The position numbers and the translations under genes were made by a program. A stretch of 64,000 nucleotides of DNA from NCBI GenBank assembly GCA_015179125.1, contig WHVA01000148.1, positions 124,001 through 188,000 of the forward strand, read 5' to 3'. The notes under the pieces are model-generated. The model saw only the letters and a program-made list of their open reading frames with translations, searched no databases and was not told the DNA's origin. Source of the stretch: Gautieria morchelliformis (lineage: Eukaryota; Basidiomycota; Agaricomycetes; Gomphales; Gomphaceae). Positions 33,803 through 45,527 of this stretch are shown piece after piece (the first letter of the stretch is position 1; each line of letters opens with the position of its first letter).

Positions 33803-36800
33803 CATGACACTCGGCAGCTACCTTCATCTCATCCCCTATGATGCATCCCGGCAAAACGCATCTGCATCCATGGCAACTGCATCGGTGAGTACGACTTGCC
33901 CGAGATTGTGAAGAAATCAACCCGAAATAACGTAGGCAAGGCATATCAAAAGCTAATTGCTCACTCAGTATTATTAGCCGTTCTAACAATATTGTCATGC
34001 AGTGTAATGGCTGCAGAACGATATTTATCCATCAGCAAATGGCCACCTTTCCACCGAATGCCGACTTGGCTCTTGCGCCTCCTCCTGCACCTTCTGGAAA
34101 GTCTGCCATGCCCTCAGCTGCACCCTCAGCCACACCCTCAGTACCATCTGCTCCTCAGCCAGCACCGTTTCTTCCCAATGGTGGATGTCCTAAGTGTGGG
34201 AGTCTGCGCGGGAACAAAGATTGTTCTGTGGGATATTGTAAGAAATGCTGTGTAAAGAATGCACTTGGAAACCCAGGACGTGCACCATGCAACTATCACG
34301 CTCACCAACTACGTAGGAATGGATATGCACACCAGCCGGCAATACTTCCTTCTCCTTCTCTTCCCATTGTGACACTTCCATCCTCTTCTTCTCTGCCTCT
34401 TGTTTCTTCTCCTCCCATCGCTTCTGCTATCCTCGCCGCTCCTGACCTGCCGCCTACTCGAAACTTGTCAAACCCGCTGCCTTCTGGTTGGGCCGACGCA
34501 CGCATGCGCTCACTTCAGATTGAGCAAAACACTTTGAATCACGCACAACAGTTATAGGACAGCCATATAATGCTCCAACAGCCCTACAACCTTGTTTGGT
34601 ATGTCCAGGTGCGTCGCAATTTGATTCCCAGTGATGCACTTGTTGATATAGTCTCATAGCCGCACATCGCTCCTTTGGTATTGACAATACAGCTTAACTT
34701 GCTGTATATGTCACTGAAATTGGTAAAATCAACTCATTTTGATCTTATGGAAATTCTCGGGCTTCAACCCAATTCTTTATGTCATGCTTATGTCCAAGGC
34801 GAGTGGCGAGCGCACCAGATGGGGACTCAATGGAAGGTGCAGCCAGGTCATCGCTTGCTGTACCGACTTTATGAGCTTCCCCTTGAGGCTTGTCTGGATT
34901 TGGATGAGGAACTTAAATGACAGCCACGCTACCAAATGTCCCAGGAGAAGAGCCTCAAACGTCAAGGTGAACAGGCTGTATCACCTCCCTTGAAGGCTGC
35001 CAGAAAAACCTTCCAAGCCACCATTCACAGGGCCGCTTTCTCTTCAGATTCACATCAACCACCTTCTAAGTCCTCGGCCATGTGCCAGCCTGCATCAACA
35101 TCTATGCTAACTCAATTGAACGCGCTCGAAATGACACCGAATCCTCGGAGCACAAGCATAATTTCTGTATCCTCTCGTTGCAACAGTGTCTCACCACCTC
35201 CTGCTACCTTGAATGTGAACACAGCATTCAAGCTCATCAAGCCTAACACTTCCACATCCAAACCTACACCCATTTCTACTCGTGCTTCGTCAACTGACCC
35301 TGCGATGGAACTTGGACCATTGCGATGGCCGCACGAGTTCTTTTTCATCGACGTTGTAGACGGATTAGTCCTGTATGATATCAAGGTCAAACAAGGCAAG
35401 CATCAGCAAACAGCCTTTGTCAAAATCTTTGGTGTTCCATGTGTATGCCAAACTCTATTAAACAAACGCCAGCTTCTCGAAAAAATTAAGCAAAATAATG
35501 AAGAACTGTATGACACGTACCTTATGAAAGGACAGGTGGATGAGGCACAATGGGCTCATTTCAAGAGTGTATCAGAGGGGAAGCCCCTCAGAGGCAAGAA
35601 GCGGTTGGACTTACTCAGAAGTGTGACTCGGAACAGAAGGTATATCACTTTTGTCTGTATTATTCCCTTACTTATTATGTGTTATTGTCAAGGATCTTGG
35701 ACACCAGTCAAGATGTAGAGTCAGAGGACGAGCTCGATCGTGTTACGTCAAAGATCAATGCAAATATCGAAGGTACTTCCTCTACTGGTCAACGCTCATC
35801 TGAGCTAACGTATTCTTTGCAGGTTGTTGTCCAATATGTCACCATGAACTACCAGACCCTGTTTCCTTTCAACTTCAGCGCCTGCTTGACATTTACGCTT
35901 GGTACGAGCATGGTTTTGCCCCTGGCAACGATTGCTTTAAAGTACACACTGAGTTGATTTACGCTCTACATGAAATGGAGTCGGATGGAGACACCCAGTG
36001 TGGCGAGTGCTTGAACTGGCCAACAACGCTGAATATGGACTGGATTACACTGCAGGCATAGAAAGGTTTTCTGGTCTAAAAAACTGTTCAAAAAACTGTA
36101 AAGATTTTCCAAATATTTTTAGTATTTTTTATGTAAAAAAAAACTATAATAAAATTTTGTGTTTTTATTAGAATTTGTCAAGCATGAAAATTGTAAAAAA
36201 ATTCAAAGTTTTTTGCAGGGTTTTTTATGGGTTTCTTTGTGTTTTCACAAAGAAACTTATAAAAACACATAAAAAACCTTGCAAAAAACTTTAAACTTTT
36301 TTTACAATTTTCTTGCTCAACAAATTCTAACAAAAACACAAAATTTTGTCAAAGTTTTTTTCCATTAAAAACACTAGAAAAATTTGGAATATCTTTACAG
36401 TTTTTTGAACAGTTTTTCAGACCAGAAAATTTTTCTATGCCTCCAGTGTTAGGGCTGAAGTATTCAAGGCATTATCATCACGCATGCACCAGCTAATGAA
36501 CAGTTCCTCAATGTCACGGAGCTCATCGGCCTTGGCGAAGCAGGAGACTTTACAAGCAATCCGCCAATCTCAGTTTATGCGCACAAACGGCGAGGGTGGC
36601 TTAGAAGTGTGGGATAGTACGCCTGTTTATTTCATTCCTTAAACTACCAAAAAAGCTAACAATTTTTGTTCTAGTTTTGGTGAGAAAGGGTTTGCAGTAA
36701 TATTACAGTGTTTACAAGAAATATTCCCGGCCGAGACTCCCATCTCTGACACAATCAAGCTGCTTGCACACAACACATTTCTTCATTTTGTGCTTGTTCC

Positions 36801-37134
36801 CGAGGCTACATGGCAGCTTATTGCTGCTCATGAAGGGTGCACACGAATTGTGGCGATGGAAACTGTGGTATTGAGCTCGAAGTGGGGTGGCTCACGCTTC
36901 CCATTACATATGGGTACAGCCGGAGAGGATGTTGATGTGGAATACGCAAACATGGTCAATCAGCAATGCGATGCCAAGAGAAAAATTGACAAAGGCAAGG
37001 GCGTGATGTCTGGTGAAAAGAAGAAGTCCCTGGTCACTGTGAAAGAAGAGGAAGAGGAGGTCCGTGTGGTAGCTGACTATACAATGGAATGTACGGGCAG
37101 CAGAATCATCTACGTTATCAACAACAATGATTAA
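33803..37134 (+). pseudogene. Cys-rich passenger gene of KDZ element 2, interrupted by a MITE
   Basis: A multi-exon gene. An intron (about 33884-34001, GTGAGT...TGCAG) precedes CNGCRTIFIHQQ. Next come a Pro/Ala-rich linker and a cysteine cluster CPKCGSLRGNKDC with CKKCCVKNA and CNYHAHQ (34187-34305). The middle part holds LGLQPNSLCHAYVQGEWRAH, the segment GPLRWPHEFFFIDVVDG (about 35311-35361) and an alpha-helical run around KRQLLEKIKQNNEELYDTYL. A second pair, CCPICHHELPDP and CGECLNWP, follows before the MITE, whose removal with one TTA restores the frame (MDWIRAEVFKALSSRMHQLM). The last exons end with a basic/acidic tail and YVINNND at 37134. I recognise the layout as a large uncharacterised Agaricomycete family without knowing its function. 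Start and some splices are uncertain. The MITE sits in an exon, so this copy is probably broken. Confidence 0.6.
36048..36448. mobile_element. Foldback MITE, copy 2 (CACTG ends, TSD TTA)
   Basis: 401 bases, near-perfect palindrome centred at about 36229-36256. The ends are CACTGCAGGCATAGAAA and the complement of CACTGGAGGCATAGAAA, flanked by TTA on both sides (36045-36047 and 36449-36451). The same family as 1471-1868. It lies inside an exon of the passenger gene of KDZ element 2. With ends fully complementary (CACTG...CAGTG) it is better preserved than copy 1. Confidence 0.92.
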
Positions 37135-37368
37135 AGTTATGTCTCTCTTCCTTTCTGTTATCGCTTATGCTATTTCATTTCTATCATAGATGTTTTTGTT
37201 GTTGTCTCTTGTAGCCTCATTCACTCGCATGTGTTGTTTCTTGCTCATTGCTTTGCTACCGTCACATCACTGAAATAACGTACCCTCGTCGCTTCTCACC
37301 ATTGCTATCCCAGTCTAACATCATCATCACTTGCTGTAGTACTTCTTGCTGTCATTGCTCGGTATGCT
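37135..37368. other. 3' flank of passenger gene
   Basis: T-rich sequence with no gene, probably the 3' untranslated region and the spacer to the convergent KDZ transposase before the copia inserted. Confidence 0.4.
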
Positions 37369-37373
37369 CTCAG

Positions 37374-37862
37374 TGTTAGCAACTAGGGGCTATGGCAGGG
37401 AAGGTTCGGTAGAGTTCTTAGAAAGCTAGAATCAAATACACTCTCTCAGTGAATTTATTGTCACTGATGTATTAATACAATACCTAGAATCAAATACACT
37501 ACATGATTTTCAGTCAACATGCTATGTAAATATGAAAGATACTACTCGCCTCTCTCAGTGAATTTATTGTCACTGAGAGAGGAGTACAATCCTGTCTCAG
37601 AATGCATATACGTGCACCCGGCCCTTTAGCGCCCATGGGCTCGCGCGTCGAAGTCATTTCAAACTCCGCTGGGTGCAGCCGCCTGTGAAAGTAGAAATAA
37701 CAGAATGAAATGGAGAGATAGAGAGTGACTGGAAAATTTCGAAAATAAGCAGAGAAATGGATGCATGGTACAAGAACAATGTGAGAAACAATTGGAAACA
37801 CCACACAATAAATTGAACATATTATGCTTGATTTTGGTGCAGGAGCATAAATGCACCCAACA
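37374..37862 (-). repeat. 3' LTR of copia A
   Basis: Carries a stem-loop (CTCTCTCAGTGA paired with TCACTGAGAGAG) that is also present in the LTR of copia B. Confidence 0.9.
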
Positions 37863-40800
37863 CGCCCCCTCAAGCTTAATATATTCCGATTTTCTCGTTG
37901 AGGATTCTCACTCTAGGACTAGGAAGTCCTTTAGTGAGAAGATCGGCTAGCATGTGTTCCGTTGGTAGGTACACAAGCTTAATTTCTTCATCTTCGACTA
38001 TATCTCGGATGAAATATAATCTAATGTCGAAATGCTTGGTCCTCGTGTGTTGTTGAGTGCCATAGACAATGGCAATGGCTGATTGATTGTCTGAATAAAG
38101 TTTGATGGGACAATTCAGCGGTTGGAACACTTCAGAAATAAAGTGGCGCATCCATAAGGCTTCTTTGCTCGCATGAGTCAGAGCAACGAATTCGGCTTCA
38201 GTTGATGATAGGGCTACTATGGATTGTTTTTGACAACTCCATGATACTGTCCCTCCATCAATCTGAAAAATATAAGCCGAGTATGAGTGCCTGTGCTCTT
38301 GAGAAGCCCAATCCGCATCTGAATACCCAATGAGGCCGTCTTGATTCTTCCCAAGTGTCAATTTGTAGTCCATCATGCCTTTTAGATATTTAAAGACACG
38401 TTTGACTGCATGCCAATGTGTTGGACCTGGGTTTTCGAGGAATTGAGAAAGTAATGACACTGCGAATGCAATGTCTGGTCGAGTGGCTACTGCTGCCCAC
38501 ATCAATAATCCTATCGCTTGTCTGTATGGAATTCTTGACATCTTCTGTTGGTCTTCATCTGTAGAAGGGCATTGGTCTCTGGATAATTTAACGGCTGGGT
38601 CGAGAGGCGTTGAAAATGTTTTGGCATCATCCAGGTTGAATTTTTTGATGATTTTTTGGATGTATGCGGCTTGTGATATTGCAATCGATTTGTTATTCCA
38701 ATCTCTTTCGATTTTGAGGTTCAAAATCCAATGAATCTCGCCTAGATCTTTCATACTAAAAACCTGGGCAAGGTCATGCTTTACCTCATCGAGGATTGGT
38801 TGACTCTCAGCTGTGATAGTGAGGTCGTCTACTGCCGTCGCAATAATCGCATGCCCTCTCGGTCCACGTCTGCAAAATACAGCTCCATCCGAAGCTGATT
38901 TAGTGAATCCTAACTTGAGAAATTCACCACTCAGACGTTTGTACCATTCCCTTCCAGATTGTTTGAGGCCGTAAAGTGCTTTCTTCAGCAGGAGGACATC
39001 ATCTTTGTCTCCGGTCTCATATCCATACGGCTGTCTCATGTAAATAGGTTCTGGCAGTGTAGCATTCAAATACGCACTGTCCACATCCATTTGGTGAATA
39101 GGCCAGTTGTTCCTGGCAGCAATGGCACATATAATCCGTAAGGAAGTCATCCGAGCAACAGGTGCATAGGTTTCATTGTAGTCGACTCCAAAACTTTGTG
39201 TAAAGCCTTGGGCGACCATCCTCGATCTAGGTGTAATGGGTTCACCTTCTGGGTTGCGTTTCCAGAGGAATACCCATCTATTTCCGAAAATATTTGCCCC
39301 AGGAGGTGGTTTAACCACTTCCCATACACCTTTGTCGAGTAGCACCTTGTACTCTTTATCCATCGATGCTTTCCACATAGGATCATTTAAAGCTTCATCT
39401 GCATTGCTAGGCTCAGTCTGATTCAAATCCGGCAGCACCTTATCTTTGTTTTGATCGGAGGTCGAAAGTGTACTGATGGCAAGGTTATAATCACTGATGC
39501 CGTCAGTGACAGAGGATAAATCTTGTTCGAATAATTTGTCTTGATGGTCCTCAATGTCCTCGTAAGCTAGTGTAGTGATATCTGCACCAGCATGTCTCTT
39601 AGTTTGAGATCTTGTTACGGGACCACTTGGGGCCGGCTGCACCTGCTGCTGACGGATCCTCTCGCTTCTCCTTGTTGGAGCAGCTTCTTTAGGTCTGACA
39701 TCAACAGTCTGACTGGGTTGCAGCTCTTTCAGACGTTCCTCTGGTTCATCATCGTCAATTTCCTCGATCTTTGCCTCTTCGCTGACTAAGCGACTAGGCA
39801 TAGGTGCTGGCGCCGAGATGGCCTGTATCATTTTTCTGGACGTAGGTAGCTGTGACTCTTCAATAGAAATGATTGGAGCTTTGCCCCCCTTCATCTCTGA
39901 GTCAAATATAACATTCCGCTCAACAGAAACCTTCTGAGAGTCAGGCCAGTAGATGCAGTGACCATGGCTCTGTCCAGAGATTCCTATCCACCGAGCTCTT
40001 TTGGCACGGGCTGCTAGTTTGTTTCCCTCTTTGACTTTAACGTAGACTTCAATTCCCCACACGTGTATGTCCTTCAGGTTCGGTTTCTCGTGATGGATCA
40101 TTTCAAAAGGGGTTTTGTCTGGCAAAGCTCTTGTGTGTGTCCGATTCCTAAGATAGTTGGTGTGCAAAAATTGCATGCCCCCATAGAGTCTTAGGAAGAC
40201 TTGATTCCAATAGCATGGCACGAGCTCTTTCAACTAGAGTTCGGTTTAGACGTTCAGCAACACCATTCGACTCTGGGGTGTCGTGTACGGTTAACCGATG
40301 CTTCGTGCCTTGCTTGGCCAAATGCTGTTCGAATTCCGAGCTTGTGTATTCGCCCCCTCTGTCGGAAACAAGTGCTTTGATGTGCACGTTCCTCTGTCGA
40401 AGCATCAAGGCCTCGTAGAGTTTGTATTTTGAAAATGCTTCCGATTTGTTTGCCATCAAATAGATAACCGATTCCCTTGAGTAGTCGTCGATGAAAGACA
40501 CATAATAGAATTTCTTGTCAATTGTAGAGTGTCTCGCTGGTCCCCCGACATCAGAATAAATTCTGTCACCGAATTTTGATGATCGGCTTCTGGGTTCCTG
40601 AGGAAGTGATTTACGTGCAATCTTCGCCTGAATGCACGCATCGCAAACAACCTTGTCACCTTTTGAGCTCAATTCAATGCCTAATATCATGCCACGTTTG
40701 AGCAAATGCTGTAGGGACTTTTGTGAAATGTGCCCCATTTTCTGATGTATCTCCATGGCTGATGCGCATACATGCGCTTCGGCACTTGTGTGTTGTAAAT

Positions 40801-42133
40801 CAAATCGATATAAGCCATTCAGCTTCGGTGCTTGCATCAATATCCTGCCTTTACGATTGGATATTGTGCATTTCTGATCAGCTATTTGTGTGTTATAGCC
40901 TGCATCATCGCACCGGCCAATCGAGATCAGGGTAACAGCCATTTTGGGCGCGTAGAACGTATCCTTCAATGTAATGTTCACAGTCTTATCTCCAACCTTG
41001 TTAGATAGCACGAGTGAGCCTGAACCGAAGGCATCAAAAGTGCCTTTGTTGGCTGCACGAATTGTGCACGGCTGTGAGAATGGACTGTAATCCCTCAATA
41101 AATTCTTGTGAGGGGTCATATGTGCGGTCGTTCCAGTGTCGAGGATAACAACAGTGTCCAGAAATAAACTACTCAAATTAGAGCAGTCGAAGTTGGCGAA
41201 AGCGGCTGGACTGCCACTCTCATCCTCCTCAGAGGACACTTCTTCGGCAACATTCGCCTTGGCTTTGCCCTTCTTCTTTTTGGCTTTCGCTTTCTTCTTC
41301 TGACGTGGCCCCTGGCCTTCTTTACCACCTCCTTTAGCCCAGCAACTCTCTATAGCATGTCCAGGCTTGTGGCAATTAGTGCATGTAGACACCTTCGGGT
41401 CTTTCCGGCCCTTCTGCCCTTTCGTAGATGAACCAATAAATGCCTGCTCTTCTTGTGAAATATTGAGAGTCTTTCTCCTGTCGTATTGAGCCTTTAGTAC
41501 TCTGATAATATCATCAGGCACTAGGGGCATTCCACATTCTTCGAGCGACGTGGTAAGGGCATTCATAACTGCCTCATAGGAGGGTGGAAGTGATGCAAGG
41601 ATAATGTCGGTGAACTCTCCTTCAGAAATTCTGGCTCCCATCTCATTGAGACGAGCATAGAGGTCTTGGGCTTTGTCCAAGTGATCTCTCAAGTCTCCAT
41701 CCTCAGGACACCTCATACTGCGAAGCTGTCTCTGTAGGTTGGTGAGGACCATCTTGGGCTTTTTGGTCATCTCATTGACCAATGCATCCCAGACTTCTTT
41801 TGCTGTATGTCTCTTCTGTAGCATCAGAGCTAGTGACTCTGACACTGAGACGATTATTTGGGTTTTTGCCTGTCCTTCTCTGGCAAGATACTTCTCCAGC
41901 TTCTCCTCAGCCTTCTCAATCTGAGTTTCCTCAGCTTCTGTGAGAATATGGCCTGGGGGCATGACTGGAGGATCAGGAGGTCGAATGGCTCTCCCTTCTA
42001 TATGCCTGAGTAGATTTTTGGACTCAAAATAACTTGTGAGAGTAGCTCGCCACAGAGGTCAATTACTTCCATCTGTTGCAAGCTTCTCCACACCCAAAAG
42101 CTTCTGCGAAGTGTCTGCGGGGCCCATAACCCT

Positions 42134-42622
42134 TGTTAGCAACTAGGGGCTATGGCAGGGAAGGTTCGGTAGAGTTCTTAGAAAGCTAGAATCAAATACA
42201 CTCTCTCAGTGAATTTATTGTCACTGATGTATTAATACAATACCTAGAATCAAATACACTACATGATTTTCAGTCAACATGCTATGTAAATATGAAAGAT
42301 ACTACTCGCCTCTCTCAGTGAATTTATTGTCACTGAGAGAGGAGTACAATCCTGTCTCAGAAGGCATATACGTGCACCCGGCCCTTTAGCGCCCATGGGC
42401 TCGCGCGTCGAAGTCATTTCAAACTCCGCTGGGTGCAGCCGCCTGTGAAAGTAGAAATAACAGAATGAAATGGAGAGATAGAGAGTGACTGGAAAATTTC
42501 GAAAATAAGCAGAGAAATGGATGCATGGCACAAGAACAATGTGAGAAACAATTGGAAACACCACACAATAAATTGAACATATTATACTTGATTTTGGTGC
42601 AGGAGCATAAATGCACCCAACA
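42134..42622 (-). repeat. 5' LTR of copia A
   Basis: 489 bases, nearly identical to 37374-37862. On the minus strand the inner side begins with GGTTATGGGCCCCGC, which overlaps the likely primer site and the gag start. Confidence 0.9.
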
Positions 42623-42789
42623 CTCAGTTGCTTCCATATGTACCAACCAAATTTTTCAATACCTTGCACAATTGTAGTCCTCATACAGACCAAACAATGT
42701 AATCTGGCTACTGAATAGAATAGCCAAGTCTTATCAATTTTTGCACAATGCATTAGCAGATGATAGTGTGGGCAATTAATGGTATATTG

Positions 42790-45165
42790 GGGAAATAACA
42801 CGAAAAGAATCTACCCTTTAAGAAGAATGTCCCGGGGAACATTCTATGGGACTCGATGCTTTCGTCGCAGCTCAGCCACCATCAACTTATTGCATCGCCA
42901 AATCATCTCATCCAGAAAAGAATTATACCGGTCTACCCTCGTCTCTGGAACCATGGCCTGAAAACCTCCAAACCATGCGTTCGTCTGTTCTGCAACAGAC
43001 GAGTTAAACCGCCAATGTCCTTCGGATGTTGTTAGTTCGGGCCATATGAGAGGGTTTCAGTTTTCTTTGCACCATTTATGTTTCTTACTATGTTTGCAGT
43101 CTTAGTGGAAAACATCTACAGGCAAGGCACATCTGTCAAAGTAAGTGTCTCCCTCAGCCACAAGCATTGCTGAAATGATGCAGTTTGTGTCCATCCAAAG
43201 GACCTTGGGGAGTGAGGCTTTCGTGGGGAAGAGTCCCCGCCAGAACTCCTACAAGTATATCAAACAGTGTACAGACATCACAAATTATATAAATAACTCA
43301 CTTGAACACCGTTGGGACCTTCTGACCCATAAAATGTTGCACGCCCGAGTATTACACCACAAGATGCAACACACAACTCTTCGTTATGTGTGCGTTTGCG
43401 TCCAAAACGTGCTCTAATTTTTTGGTTACCTGTATCTGGTTTACTTGGGCAGTCATCCACATCGGCAGGCATATCGGCAGGCTGTAAGATCCTTTGACCG
43501 TTCTCCACGATGATCCCGATCTCTTCATCATGTAGACCATCTCCTTCATTCTGTAAAAATGTCTCCTCGACACTGTCTTCTGATCGGATTGTGTTATGGT
43601 CCATGCCAGAATGCTCTGTAGCTTCGTTAGGCATGGTGGAGCTGGTCTGACTGAGCTTATGGCGTTCCAGCCTTGCCTTCAGTTGAAACATCCCCTTACC
43701 TGCCTTGGAATAGTACTCCTCACACGCACGATGATCGACGTGGTTGCATGTTTTGTAGCCAGGCTCGACTTGTTCTTTGCATGAGACAACCGCACATTCA
43801 TACCTCTTATGGTTGTGATAATCACAATATATTGCCTGGTTGTTCAGAAGAGGGTTCTTGCAGTTGAGTGCGCCAGCACAGCATGGGTGTCCGAGGGTAA
43901 TGCCGTCCATAACCACGGAACGAACTTTACCTATACATAGATGTCGATTTGGCAGAAAAGACATACATTAGTGGATGGCATACACATCTCCCCATTGTCG
44001 TCCTGAGACACATGTGTGCATACTTCACATGCATGATTCCATTCTGCCTGCCCGGTTCCCATCATATGAAGTGTTTGCGCTTGTAAAGCCGGGCGTAACC
44101 TGTGTCTTTGCTTGATTTGCAACTTGAAGTATGGTAGAATTAGCTGTGTGATCTATAAGAAGGCTGTGGATGAAGAATGAGTCCCATATGTCGTCATGGT
44201 ATAGATAGAGCTTTGGGCGCCAGTCAGGAGGAAGCAGTGTTTTGATATATTCAGGCGCAAAAGATAAATTGTATATGCGCACACAATTGGTTGCAGAGGT
44301 CCTAATTGCATGCACATTGAGCACTAGTTTTAAACTTGCAATAAAGTTCACATACCAGGCGCAGTTAATCATCGTTGCAAATATTTCACAGAGGTTCGTC
44401 TCGATAAAGAAACGTTGCAAGGCCTGGATGTAATCAGGTACCCCTGGGTAGTACATTCGAACAGATGTGCTGACTCAGTAATTATAATAATAGTGTGTCT
44501 GACAATCTATTCAGGTAGCATGAGACTGGAGTTCTTTCCTATGAAAGCATCACTCACTTCTGCAGAGAAATGAGGAGTTATAGCCCGGCAGCACTCCATA
44601 GTCTTTATTGAGGACTGTAGCTGCAAACTTGATTGGCTCACAAAGTTCTTGGAGCTTCGTGTCTACACCGGCCCTTGTTCGGCTAGTGCAGGCCGTATTA
44701 ATGCAGGTCCGATGAGGAGGGTAGAATTCATAAAATGCTGTGAGCTGAAAGCTTCAATGGTTATTTAGTACAGGGAAATGGTGAGAGAAACTCACCGACA
44801 CTGTAAGTTGGACCGTATCTCAAGAATAGCGGAAGCAGTGCCGCTTGCCTCATCCTCAACCGTAGGCGATTGTCAGCCTGTTCAATCCATCCGATCCCCT
44901 TGAAAACCTCCCACAAAATCTTGGTGTTATCATAGGAGAGATCGAGAGAATCTCGTAGGAAACAATGGATGCTGCCAGGGAGGGTATCGGGTGGATCTGT
45001 GACCTCAGAGTGCTGGCTCCAGAGTATTCGTTCCTTAAGGTGGCATATGAGATCGATGAATGTCACGAGAGTGTCGAACGGGAGCCGTGTGAGTGCCGGA
45101 TACTCCAAGAAAATTGCTAGGAGATCATGGCCCATGGTGAGTGGCGTATTTGTGTTCGCGTACAA
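42790..45165 (-). pseudogene. KDZ transposase with CxC5 and CxC6 clusters, KDZ element 2
   Basis: Read leftward from 45165. The N-terminal helical part includes LTRLPFDTLVTFIDLICHLK. A CxC5 cluster follows (YPPHRTCINTACTSRTRAGV...FLCRS, split by introns). Next come SATNCVRIYNLSFAPEYIK and a CxC6 cluster (MDGITLGHPCCAGALNCKNP, YCDYHNHKRYECAVVSCKEQ, GYKTCNHVDHRACEEYYSKA), then an acidic linker and the catalytic KDZ part (VLWMDTNC, GDTYFDRCALPVDVFH, WRFNSSVAEQTNAWFGGFQA). These are the hallmarks of fungal KDZ proteins. Short introns (for example GTGAGTGATG...TCAG near 44.5 kb) join the pieces. The C-terminal core frame holds two stops, at 43102-43104 and 43057-43059, so the copy appears recently inactivated. 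It points toward the passenger gene of the same element. Confidence 0.8.
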
Positions 45166-45454
45166 CTTAATCTAAGTCGAGTCAAGGTCCGTGTCTTCGT
45201 GTGTGCGGTGACTGGTCTATATCCGCAGGATGGATGGTGAGGCTGGGAGCGGCTGCGAAGTACTCAATAACCGAGGGTGGTTGTCTGTGCTCAGGAGATC
45301 TGTTATGGTGGTGATGCACCGATCTATATCCACCCAATGTATCCGGTGAGCGTGGCCGACGACAAGCAGAGTTATCAGTGCCCAAGTTCTATATAATAAT
45401 TGAATAATAATTGAATTATAATTTGTTGTGGGTGTATGTGCCCACAATTACTAA

Positions 45455-45519
45455 ACATTAGGGTTTAGTGGTCCATGGACCAAGTCCATGGACGAGTTGT
45501 GAACGGCCAGGTCGTTCTC
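45455..45519 (-). repeat. Right terminal inverted repeat of KDZ element 2
   Basis: Complement of the left end. It contains GTCCATGGAC twice. The 8-bp duplication AGAGTTTG follows at 45520-45527. Confidence 0.75.
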
Positions 45520-45527
45520 AGAGTTTG

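Larger units (their letters stand above)
37374..42622 (-). mobile_element. Ty1/copia element A, full-length and young, TSD CTCAG
   Basis: 5249 bases on the minus strand. Two 489-base LTRs (37374-37862 and 42134-42622) differ at three positions that I can see. Perfect CTCAG duplications lie at 37369-37373 and 42623-42627. Gag-pol lies between them: gag with CCHC knuckle (CTNCHKPGHAIESC), protease (VILDTGTTAHMTPH), GAG-pre-integrase, integrase (VSDRGGEYTSSEF), reverse transcriptase (GFTQSFGVDYNETYAPVAR) and RNase H (QSIVALSSTEAEFVALTH). Long frames remain, with perhaps one to three breaks. It is inserted in KDZ element 2 between the two convergent genes. Confidence 0.94.
33575..45519. mobile_element. 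KDZ transposon 2 (two-gene) with nested insertions, TSD AGAGTTTG
   Basis: The ends are inverted repeats of about 65 bases: left from 33575 (AGAAAGGCCCGGCCGTTC, then CAACTCGTCCATGGA) pairs with the complement of 45455-45519 (AGAACGACCTGGCCGTTC, then CAACTCGTCCATGGA). AGAGTTTG lies directly outside both ends (33567-33574 and 45520-45527). Inside are a plus-strand Cys-rich gene (33.8-37.1 kb) and a minus-strand KDZ transposase (42.8-45.2 kb), tail to tail. A MITE (36048-36448) and a full copia (37374-42622) inserted later. Without these the element would be about 6.3 kb. Confidence 0.72.

Noticed and set aside
33803-37134. TET/JBP dioxygenase as the passenger gene of KDZ element 2
   Set aside because: Such genes are known to travel with fungal KDZ elements, so I looked for an HxD...H iron site and the fold's glycine-rich signature and saw neither.
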